Positions 43,301 through 55,300 of a stretch of DNA of 64,000 nucleotides are shown here, piece after piece. The stretch's first letter is position 1, and every line of letters starts with the position of its first letter. A model generated the notes under the pieces. The model saw only the letters and a list, made by a program, of their open reading frames with translations, was not told where the DNA came from and did no database searches. Position numbers and translations under genes: made by a program. Where the stretch lies: positions 213,533,359 through 213,597,358 of the forward strand of contig NC_053390.1 in the NCBI RefSeq assembly GCF_905171765.1. Reading direction: 5' to 3'. Source of the stretch: Bufo bufo (taxonomy: Eukaryota > Chordata > Amphibia > Anura > Bufonidae).

Positions 43301-46300
43301 TGCGCAAGTGCAATGCGTTTTGCACACGCGTGAAAAAAAACTGAATGTGTTACCCAGACCCGAATCCAGACTTCTTCACTGAAGTTCAGGTTTGGGTTAG
43401 GTGTTCTATTCATTTTATTATTTTCCCTTATAACATGGTTATAAGGGAAAATAATAGCATTCTTTAATACAGAATGTTTACTAAAATGTGGCTTGAGGGG
43501 TTAAAAAATAAAAAAAATTAACTCGCCTCATCCAATTGATTGCGCAGCCGGCATCGTCTTCTTGCTTCTTCTTTCAGGACCTGCAAAAGGACCTTTGATG
43601 ACGTAATCGCGCTCACCACGTGGTGAGCACAGTGACGTCAGCGCAGGTCCTGCTGAATGAAGATAGAAGATTACGTCAATCTTCATTCAGCAGGACCTGC
43701 GCTGACGTCACTGTGCTCACCACGTGGTGAGCGCGATTACGTCATCAAAGGTCCTTTTGCAGGTTTTGAAAGAAGAAGAAAGAAGACTATGCCGGCTGCA
43801 CGTACAAGTGGATAAGGTGAGTTAATTTATTTTTTAACCCCTCAATCCACATTTTACTTAGCATTCTGTATTAAGAATGCTATTATTTTCCCTTATAACC
43901 ATGTTATAAGGGAAAATAATACAGTGAATAAACTTTAATGGGGTCCGGGGTCGCTCATCCCTATCATCTCCTAGCAACCATGCGTGAAAATCGCACTGCA
44001 TCCGCACTTGCTTGCGGATGCTTGCGATTTTCACGCAGCCCCATTCATTTCTATGGGGCCTGCGTTGCGTGAAAAACGCAGAATATAGAACATGCTGCGA
44101 TTTTCACGCAAAGCACAAGTGATGCATGAATATCACTGCTCATCTGCACAGCTCCATTGAAGTGAATGGGTCTGGATTCAGTGCGGTTGCAATGTGTTCA
44201 CCTCACGCATTGCACCCACGTGGAATTCTCGCCTTAAGGTACATTTGGTTTTATATGTCAGAACATGGTGACAGGTTCCCTTTATTCTGTCAAAATGATC
44301 GAGCAATCACATTGAGGCGAGTGCTAGCTAATTTTCTAAGGGAAATCGTGTGACCTTATTTTTAGAGGATTCCTGAAGGTTTTTGAGTAAAAACTAGAAA
44401 ATCTAGGTCTGAGCCCATTTTTGCAGAGTAAGGGCTCATGCACCGGCCATTTGTGCACTGCATCACGGATGCGGACCCATTCACTTGAATGGGTCCGCAA
44501 TCTGGACGGTGCGGAACGGAGGCACTACTTTTTTGCAGTGTGGACCATCTGATGCGGATCGCGGACCCCTTTCAAGTGAATGGGTCCAGCCTCCACATCC
44601 GACGGCCCTACGGTCAGTGCCTGTGCATTGCATTCGTATGCATGAGCCCTAAGGCTGCATTTGCATGTAGTTTTTTTTTTTTGGGTGTTTCGCACTTTTA
44701 CATTTCTTGCGGTTAGAACACCAGCTCCAGATGTTAGATGACGGTCTATGGCACTGATCATCAACCCAGGTGTTCTTCATTCACTTCCATGGGAGCTAGA
44801 AGAACAGCCAAGCATGTTTGCACGCTGGGTGTTGTAGTTTCACAGCAGCTGGAGGGCCGAAGGTTGCTGACCCCTGGTCTATGGGAAATCTGAAACACAG
44901 GACACATAAGGTTTTTTGTTTTTTTCCTACTGGTGTTTTTCTTCTTTTTAAAAGCTCAGCAAGCTCTTGCCATTTTTCTAGGCGTTTTAGCATCTCTCTA
45001 TAGGGGAAAAATGCTTTTAAGAAATCTAACTGTAAGACACATTGGGGGTCATTTACAAAGACCACCTTTTATGCTGGTCTTAGATTCCCCCCTATGCTGC
45101 TGTAAGCTTAGGCTAATTTATGATGAGGTGTGCACTTCATGATAAATTAGGCACATCTATAGAAGTCTGTGCGCCTAGCGTAAAAATTACTACAACCCCT
45201 GGCTGGCATAGTTTTTAGCCAACATTTACGCCTGTTAAATTTTAGTAAATTTCCCGGGGGCCCCGATTACACCTCCGTTCAACTGTCAAACAAGGCATAA
45301 ATACCAGTGCTAAAATCTGAACCACATATTCCACATTGGCTGTAACTACCAATCCCTTGTAACATATAGGCCCTGATTTATCAAGAGTGGCCTCTACTAC
45401 ACCAATCTTGATGGGCCCTGTGCTGCCGGGGCAGGCATTTCATTTTATAATGAGGCATAGGCCTCGTCATAAGGGCTCATGCACACGAACGTATTTTCTT
45501 TCCGTGTCCGTTCCATATTTTTTTTGCGCACCGTATACAGAACCATTCATTTCAATGGGTCCGCTTTGTGTGCATTCCGTTCCACAAAAAATTGAACATG
45601 TCCCATTATTGTCCGCATTACGGACAAGGATAGTACTGTTCTGTTAGGGGCCAGCTGTTCCCTAAAACACGGAATGCACACAGACGTCATCCGTATTTTT
45701 TGCGGCCCGCAAAATACATATGGTTGTGTGCATGAGTCCTAAGTTAAATGCCTCCTCCGGCAGTCCGTGCTCCAGACTGAAACCTACTCCAGCTACCAGT
45801 GGTGGCAGCTGCCACATATTTGTCTCTGCCTCTCCTACCAGATATGACTTGAGGAGTTATATACCAAAACATCGTCTTATGTTATGTTAATGTCCAGGCT
45901 GGAAGGACTATACTTTTTCTACAGCTATATTCCCATTGCCTTCTCTTTGCAATTTGATTAAAAATCCACTGCCTACGACAGTGCGCCCTGGAATTTCTAT
46001 GTGACTACTTTGGGTTGAAGAACTATTGTGGGTGGCACCTCCAGAATATATCAAGGAGTGTCATTCCACTAATCTCTACAGTGGCGTGGTTTTCAGTCAT
46101 CATTTATGCTGTCCAGTCCACACCCCCTTTTCGGAAACTGGCCAGGGTGGCGTAAAACTTGTGGTGCGTTTTTCATTCGTTGTGCTGTATCTTTACATGC
46201 ACTGGTTCAAGGGTACTTACACACAAGTGCAGATTTCAAAGCAGAAAATCTGCACAGATTTCTTTGCCTTTCCGCCCCCAAAACTGCATGGATTACTTGC

Positions 46301-49300
46301 TTTTTTTTTGGTGCATATTTGATGTGGTTTGGCCGCAGATCTCACCCTTCCATTGAAAAGGGTAAAATCCACATGTCGGCTCAATTTCCGTATGGAAGAA
46401 AGAAGCAAAGTTTGCTGGCACTGTATTAGGGTCTATTCACACGTCCGCAAAATGGGTCCGCATCCGTTCTGCAATTTTGCAGAACGGGTGCAGACCCATT
46501 CATTTTCAATGGGGCTGGAATGTGCTGTCCGCATCCGCATTTGCGGATCTGCACTCCCGCATCCGTGCTTCCGTTTCCGCAAAAAAATAGAACATGTCCT
46601 ATTCTTGTCCGCAATTGCCGACAAGATTAGGCATTTTCTATTATAGTGCCGGCCATGTGCGGTCTGCAAATTGCAGAATGCACATTGCCAGTGTCTGTGT
46701 GTTTTGCGGATCCGCAGAACACTTACGGACGCGTGAATGGACCCTTACACTGCACGTAAATGCGCAAAGAAAAACCATGCGTAATCTGCATCGTGTGCAG
46801 GTACCTCAAATGCTGCACGTTATTTTGTGAGCAGAATGAACGTCGATTTTCATTCTGGCTTACAGCCAGTGATTCCCAGCAATAGTTAGGACTGTCCATA
46901 GAAGCTTTAGATGGCCTGGTATCTTAGTGCATTGTTTATTATGCTCGGTGTACCATATCTAGATACCAGTGCTCCTTTGATACTCAGCCACAGCTTTTCC
47001 AGACGTACAGCAGCTAATAGCAGTCAGTTTGAGTTAGAGCTACATGCAGGCTTTTGCACGTGTTATTTGGCAGGGCAGTATTTTGCCAACAATGAGCTCG
47101 CATTTATGCTCCGTTCACACAGGCATCAAGACTTTATTTTTTAAAGAATGGTCATGATCTGTCGCTTACCTCAAGTATCATGGATCTGCTAAATTCCAGT
47201 GCTTTTTTTATTTTATTTTATTTCATGGATAGTCTAGTGCAGACGTGCAGCAAATTGCACCATTTTAGCCAGCAAGAGGCAATGGAACCCTAATGTTTGT
47301 CAGTACTGTATATAATGCTACAAACTAGTGTTTTTATCGTAAGCGTATACCCCTTACGGTGCATTCACACAGCCGCGTCCATTTCGCGGAGCGCAAACTG
47401 TCGATCTACCGAACACGGACACCGGCCATGTGCACCCAGCATCTGTGTGGACCCATTGACTTCAATGGGGCTGCAATCCGCATTTTGTGGCCAAAGATAG
47501 AAACATGCAGATTGTGGACCCATTGATGTCAATGGGTCTACAAAAAATGCAAATTCAAAAACGGACTATATTTGCAATTTGTGGATCGCAAAATACGTAC
47601 GGCTGTGTGCTTGATGCCTTTGCAAGTACTTTTATACCCCTCAGGGTACTTTCACACTAGCGTTTTTCTTTTCCGGCATTGAGTTCCGTCCTAGGGGCTC
47701 AATACCGGAAAATAACTAATCAGTTTTATCCTAATGCATTCTGAATGGAGAGCAATACGTTCAGGATGTCTTCAGTTCAGTCTTTTAGATTTTTCAGGAC
47801 CGAGATAATACCGCAGCATGCTGCGGTTTTATCTCCGTCCAAAATTCCGGAAATTTCCCATTGAAATGCAATAATGCCGGATCCGGCCCCGAGTGTTCCC
47901 GGCAAAACGGATCCGGCATTGTGGTCTGTGCATGCTCAGACCGCAAAAAATGTGAAAAAAATAAATGCCGGATCCGTTTTTCCGGATGACACCGGAGAGA
48001 GACGGATCCGGCATTTCAATGCATTTGTTGTACGGATCAGGATCCTGATCCGTCTGACAAATGCCATCAGTTTGCATATGTTTTGACGCATCTGGCAGGC
48101 AGTACCGGGGACGTAACTGCCTGCCGGAATCCTCTGACGCAAGTGTAAAAGTACCCTTAGAGCAGGGGTAGGCAACCTCCGGCACTCCAAATGTTGTAAA
48201 ACTACAACTCCCAGCATGCATACTTCCTCTGCTCTTCTCAGAACTCTCACAGAAATGAATGGAGCATGCTGGGAATTGTAGTTTTGCAACAGCTGGAGCG
48301 CCGGAGGTTGCTGACCCCTGCCTTAGAGTAACAATTCTGTAGCATCTTTTCTTAGAAGGCTGTGTTGTACCATTCCTCTATTATATTATTATTATTTTCC
48401 TCACATTTTAAAAGACTTGTTTGACTTAAATAAAAACTTAGACAGCCTCTGTACATGGGCTAAGCTAGCAAAAGATTCGGAAGTTGCCCCTGCCACTACC
48501 AGTGATGTGCTCCAGTCCTCCCGCCACTGACTTGCTCTTCCTGGCTGCAGCGGTGATCTTCTGTGCACACAGTGTTCAGAAGTTTCTTTTGCGCGACAGT
48601 TGCATATTTCTCCAATTATAAGGAATGAGATGTGTTTATAATTTTTTTTAAGATTCTCTAGGTACTGGTACAGTGCCAAGTGATTGGCACAAAGCAAATG
48701 TGGTGCCCATATTCAAAAAAGGATCTAGGGATTATATACAGGAGTATGTGACTGTAAATAATATAAGTGATAACCAGCATGGGTTTACCAAGGACAGAAG
48801 TTATCAGACACAGGCCTCATTCACACTTGCGTTGTCCGGATCCGTCGTGTACTCCATTTGCCGGAAGTGCCCGCCGGATCCGTAACACCACAAGTGAACT
48901 GAAAGCATTTGAAGACTGATCCGTCTTCAAAATGCGTTCAGTGTTACTATGGCAGCCAGGACGCTATTAAAGTCCTGGTTGCCATAGTAGTAGTGGGGAG
49001 CGGGGGAGCAGTATACTTACCGTCCGTGCGGCTCCCGGGGCGCTCCAGAGTGACGTCAGAGCTCCCCATGCGCATGGATGACGTGATCCATGCGATCACG
49101 TCATCCATGCGCGTGGGGCGCCCTGACGTCACTCAGAAGCGCCCCGGGAGCCGCACGGACGGTAAGTATACTGCTCCCCGGCTCCCCACTACACTTTACC
49201 ATGGCAAACAGGACTTTAGCGTCCTGGCAGCCATGGTAACCATTCAGAAAAAGCTAAACGTCGGATCCGGTAATGCGCCGAAATGACGTTTCGCTTAAGC

Positions 49301-52300
49301 CCGGATCCGGATTAATGTCTTTCAATGGGCATTAATTCCGGATCCGGCCTTGCGGCAAGTGTTCAGGATTTTTGACCGGAGCAAAAAGCGCAGCATGCTG
49401 CGGTATTTTCTCCGGCCAAAAAACGTTCCGGTCCGGAACTGAAGACATCCTGATGCATCCTGAACGGATTTCTCTCCATTCAGAATGCATGGGGATAATC
49501 CTGATCAGGATTCTTCCGGCATAGAGCCCCGACGACGGAACTCTATGCCGGAAGAAAAGAACGCAGGTGTGAAAGAGCCCTAACCTGATTTGTTTTTATG
49601 AGGCGGTGAGTAGTAGCCTGGACAGAGGGGCGGCTGTGGACGTAGTGTTTCTGGATTTTGCAAAGGCTTTTGATACTGTCCCTCATAGATGTTTAATAGG
49701 TAAAGTAAGGTCTATAGGCTTGGAAAGTATAGTTTGTAATTGGATTGAAAACTGGCTGAAGGACCGTGTCCAGAGTTGTGGTCAATGATTCCTATTCAGA
49801 ATGGTTCCGGGTTAGAAGTGGTGTACCCCAAGATTCAGTGCTGGGCCCTCTATTTATTTAATGTATTTATTAATGATATCGAGGAGGGGATTAATAGCAC
49901 AATTTCTATTTTTGCAGATGACACTAAGGCTACTTTCACACTAGCGTTTTTACTGGATCCGGCAGGGCTCAGCAAAAACGCTTCAGTTACTGATAATACA
50001 ACCATCTGCATCCGTTATGAACAGATCCGGTTGAATTATCTTTAACATAGCCAAGATAGATCAGTCATGAACTCCATTGAAAGTCAATGGGGGACGGATC
50101 CGTTTTCTATTGGGCCAGAGAAAACTGATCCGTCCCCATTGACTTGCATTGGGGGTCCTTTAAAAAAGGATTTTATAGATATGTAAATTAGTCTTGAATG
50201 TGTCCAAGGGGCTGTACTAACCTTACTTGTGCCCAGCCGTGCCCACCTGTGAAGGAGCCCAGCACCGCCTATGTCCTCCGAATCTCCTCCTTTCATCAAC
50301 TATAGATTGCCGTAATCTCGCGATGCGCAGTGCCGGTATAGTGTTCTCTCCCTGTGCTGGCATCAGCATCGGGGAAAGAACTGCGCATGCAGGCAATCTA
50401 TAGTTGATGAAAGGAGGAGATTCGGAGGACATAGGCGGTGCTGGGCTCCTTCACAGGCGGGCACGGCTGGGCACAAGTAAGGCTAGTACAGCCCCTTGGA
50501 CACATTCAAGACTAATTTACATATCTATAAAATCCTTTTTTAAAGAAATTAAAACCACACAGCCCTATAGGACAGATATATTGCGGACATGCTAGCGGCG
50601 ATCTAGCCGTGCATGTCTGCAGCTCTATAGCCCAAAACCTTGTGACAGAATCCCTTTAACCTATACATATATATAAATGGGCCATACAAAAAATACGCTG
50701 AAAAACTGTTTCATGTCAAATGCCCTCAAAAGACAAGGGGGCACTGTCTCCGACTGGAGAAGAAAAAGTTCAGTCTCCAGAAGCGTCAAAGCTCCTTTAC
50801 TGTAAGAACTGTGAATCTGTGGAATAGACTTCCTCAGGACGTTGTCACAGCAGGAACAGTTTTAAAAAGGGTTTAGATGAATTCTTAAAAGTAAATGACA
50901 TTAATGCTTCTGAAAACGTGTAGAAATCGTGTAGAGTCTCACTTCCTTCTGGGATTCGCATCCCCACCTATCCCTTGGTTGAACTTGATAGACTTATGTC
51001 TTTTCTGTCTTTGTTTTTTTTGGGGGTTTTTTCAACCGTATTAACTATGTGACTGTTGCACAACTGAGTCTTTCCTATGATCAAAAGTTTGAGACAAGAG
51101 ATAACACGAATGGGGTTTTGCGTGGTCCAATCACAGCGGAGAGCGTCACAGACAGGGAGAAGGTGAGTGTTTGTTTTTGTGACGCTCTCCTCTGTGGTTG
51201 GATTGCGGCACATCCAGGGAGAAGGAGACGCCCATTGAGAAACAGAGCAGTCTCCTCCTCCCTGTACTGATGCTATCATTAGCATATCAGGCGGGAAAAG
51301 TAAAAGGGGGGCACAGCGGGAGAACGGAGCCCCGGACAGATAAGCTAGTAAGTGATCTTGCATGCCTGTACTATGCCCTACACAACCCCCTACTTATTTC
51401 ATAGTGTCTGGACCAATGAAAGGTCCTCTTTAAATCTGACTAGGCTTCACTACTGGTTTTGGTTCACTATAACTGATGGAAATCACTGACCACTGACTTA
51501 ACTGTAGTGTGAATTTGGCCTCATCTGGTCATTTGTTCTACCAAAAGCTTCAGAGTATAGGTCTTAGACGCCATTACAGGCAAAGTCTTGTGTGTATTTT
51601 GTGTGTGACTTTCTCTGATCCGGAGTGCTGTGTTTGTTCAGGCTGTACAGTGTGCCGCCTGCACCATTACTCCTGGCACGGAGGGAAGGAACTGAATGGA
51701 GTTCCCAGGCTGTGAAAATGCAGCGCCCCGGATCATCACAGAAGCCAGGCTCCTGCTGTAAGGAGATGCCATTTCTCCTACTGTGGGCTTCTTCTCCCCG
51801 GGCTCTGGGCTCCTGGTCTGTAATGTCCTCCATCATTCCTCCGTGACAGCAGCCTGGTCTTCTAGTAACAGGAGGCAGCGGCTCAGGTAGTCGCTGGGTG
51901 TGCAGTCTTGGCTGAAGGATGCGGCCCCTGTGTCGGTTGCACCGCGTGGGGCCCCAGTAGCATCCTGCCTATTGGTAGCCAGTGAGAAACGTCAGAGGAG
52001 AGCACTCTGGTGTCACTGTTTGGGGGTGGGGGGGACTGGTTGTCACTGTTTTTGGGGGCCTTGCTGTCTGTTGGCAGCAGTCTTGCTGTCACTGTTGGAG
52101 GGAAACTGGCTGTCACTGTTGAGCATACTAGTTGTCACTATTTGGGGGCGCTGCTGTCTGTTGGGCGGCACTCTTGCTGTCACTGTTAAGCATACTAGTT
52201 GTCACTATTTGGGGGCACTGCTGTCTGTTGGGCAGCAGTCTTGCTGTCACTGTTAAGCATACTAGTTGTCACTATTTGGGGGCACTGCTGTCTGTTGGGC

Positions 52301-55300
52301 GGCACTCTTGCTGTCACGGTTGGGGAGACGCTGGTGGGAGGCACTCAACCCTTTGGTTGTCAATGTTTGTGGTGTTTTGTAATTGTTGGGGTGCTCTGCG
52401 ATCACTGTTGGAGGGCACCCTGACTGTCACTGTTGGGGGTCACTGACTGAAGCCGGGCTCCCACTGTAATTCTGATGCCGGACATTTAACTCCCTAGATG
52501 ATGTTAACAATAGCGACCGCAGCATCTAGGCAGTCAAAAGGAGAGGGCTTCCGCTGCCACAATCAGCCATTGTAGCTGGGGACCTAACAAAGGCCCCCAG
52601 GACTTCCATGACTGTATGTCTATTAGACTGTGCAGCAGAAAGATATACCACTGCTTTCTGAAAGCAATGCTTCCTAGTGAAAATGTAACGTTTATAAAAA
52701 AAATAAAAAATAAATAATAATTTTATTTTGTAAATGTGGTAAAAAAGACACCTGTTGCACAGTGTTTGCTAAAACCCATATAATAAAGATAACATGATAT
52801 TTACACTGCTCCGAGAACAACATAATAAATGCAAAAAATGTCAACTTTTTATTTTTTTTTACTAATCACCCTCAGCCCTTTAAATTAATGTTGCTCAATA
52901 ATTCTGATGTACCCAAAAAATTGATAACAAAAAACATCATTGTAGTTACAACAGTGCAAAAATGAATGGCTCTTGGAATGCAGCGACATAACAAGACACG
53001 CTATTATGCAAAAGTAAAAAAAAAACACGTAAAACCAATATGCTAGTTTGCTGCACAATGAACGTCATAAAGTGCAAGAAAAAAAACAATGGCGGAACTG
53101 GTTATTCCCCCCCCCCCAAATGTTTATAACTAAAAATACAATTCGCCCTACAAAAAAACAAGCCCTTATGTGGATACATCAACAGAAAAATAAAATGGGG
53201 CAAAAAATAAAAAGAGTCCACCCATTTCTCCTTTGCTAAGGTTTCTATCACCCCAAAGAGTTTGAAAGCTTCTCAGTGCGGTCATGTGGGTGGGGAGAGA
53301 CAGAGGATCCATTCTAGCAATCGGTGAGGGATCAGTCAGTGGAGCCCCAGTGATCAAAAATGTACGGTATTCCTTATTTTGTAAATGGGTGATAAATGTA
53401 TTTGGAGGTAAAAACCCTTTAAGGCTGGTTTCACATGCATTTTTTGGGGGTGGTTCCCCCCCCCCCTACCTTTTTCTTACTGCTTTTTTAATTTTTACTG
53501 GAGTTTTTTTAGTTAAATAAAAGCTGGTGACCTTACTGCTACAGAATTATACTGTTTTATAATGCTGTGTGTCTTTGCATGACCTTACTGCTACAGAACT
53601 ATACTGTTTTATAATGCTGTGTGTCTCTGCATGACCTTGCATCTACTGAATTACACAGGTATAATGCTGTGTGTCTCTGCATGACCTTACTGCTACAGAA
53701 TTATACTGTTTTATAATGCTGTGTGTCTCTGCATGACCTTGCATCTACTGAATTGCACAGGCATAATGCTGTCAGTATGATCCTGTAGAAATAAGGTCAC
53801 GCAGAGACAGATTGAATTATAGATCAGTATAATGCCGTGCGCTCCTGCAAAACGAGTAGTGTCCACAACGGGAAATAGTGCTTACACATGGAGCGTGATT
53901 TCCACACAAGACATGCTCGTCTGAAAGAGCCCTCATAGTGGCAGTGAACATGCTCGTCTTAGACTTCTGAAGAACTGCCTGAGAGCCACTCGAGGTACTT
54001 GGTCTGCATTTTTTATTTTATTTTTTTTTTTGCACTTTTCAGTTCACGTTACACATTTATGGACATTCTCCATCCTATAAAACTGTAGTGGTGGTCTCTG
54101 GCATTGATCTCAGGTTGTTAGTGCATCCTGACCTCTCACCAGTGAACGTTAATTATAACCTCCAGGTTGATGTGGCTACATCAAAATGTAGCTTAAAAAT
54201 ACATAAGATGTTTTATTTCTCTATAGTAGGAATGGCTCTGTGTTCTTCTCAAATTGATTGAAAGACGATCTGACTTCTGGAGATGTGTTCTGTAATGTAA
54301 ATAATGTGATTTACCTCTGTGCAGGAGAGACACGTATGCGGTTCTATGAACTGTTAGTAAATGGTCTCTACACACCTCAGACTCTTCCCGTTGGATCTGA
54401 CTTGGATGCTTCACCAAACGTGAATGAAACGCCGCAGGTAAGCAGCATATTGACACAGCCTTATAAATTGCTGTGAAAATAGTATGTTCCTCCCTTTCAT
54501 ATTTGTTCTAGTATTGCATATTTTCATAACTGAATTGTTTCTAGTCTTTGAAACAAAGTGTAATACTGGACAGTAAGGACCAGATTATGGTGTTAGAATC
54601 ACTGCAGGTTCCCTAATCAGGTTTGTCGGAGACCCTAACTGAGAAATATTGTATTTGTATACCATGCCTGACTTTCAGATGAATAGCTGACAATATTATG
54701 CACAGCACTGCGTGGGCAGCTGCACCAGCTCTGTAGTCTGGCTCAAAGAAGGGCTCATAAGTGGGGGATTCCCTTCTGTAGAATTATGATTTAACCACCT
54801 TTAGGGAACAGAGTTATCCAACACCCGCATCACCCTTGTGAAATATGGATAACTGCCTTCTTAGGGTACTTTCACACTAGCGTTAAAGTTTTCCGGTATT
54901 GAGTTCCGTCCTAGGGGCTTAATACCGGAAATAAAACTCTTCAGTTTTATCCCAATGCTTTCTGAAAGGAAAGCAATCCGTTCAGTATGCATCAGGATGT
55001 CTTCCGTTCTGTCCCTTTTTTACGGTATTTCGCCGGAGAAAATTCCGGAACACTTGTCGGAATAACGGATTCGGCATTAATTTCCACTGAAATGTATTAA
55101 TGCCGGATCCGGTAACAGGTGTTCAGGAAATTGCCGCATTGACGGATCCGGTTTTCCGGTTTGTGCATGTGCAGACCTTTAAAAATGTGAAAAAAATAAA
55201 TACCGGATCCATTTTCCGGATGACTCTGGAGAGACGGATCCGGTATTTCAATGCATTTGTCAGACTGATCCGGAAACAAATGATTTCCGCTTGCACACGG

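Larger units (their letters stand above)
48663..51050 (+). mobile_element. CR1-like LINE fragment, cut by at least three foldbacks
   Basis: Non-LTR retrotransposon that would encode a reverse transcriptase. Pieces in order: [18 protein letters not shown] and the [15 protein letters not shown] block (48,670-48,812); [20 protein letters not shown] and [14 protein letters not shown] (49,585-49,790); [13 protein letters not shown] then FADDTK at 49911-49928 (the catalytic YADD-type box with F). After two more insertions comes a 3' part, [19 protein letters not shown] (50,810-50,880), with a 3' UTR ending in TTCAACCGTATTAACTATGT (about 51,030-51,050). Frameshifts and stops throughout; dead. It lies within SETD1B intron 4, same strand. 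Confidence 0.82.
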
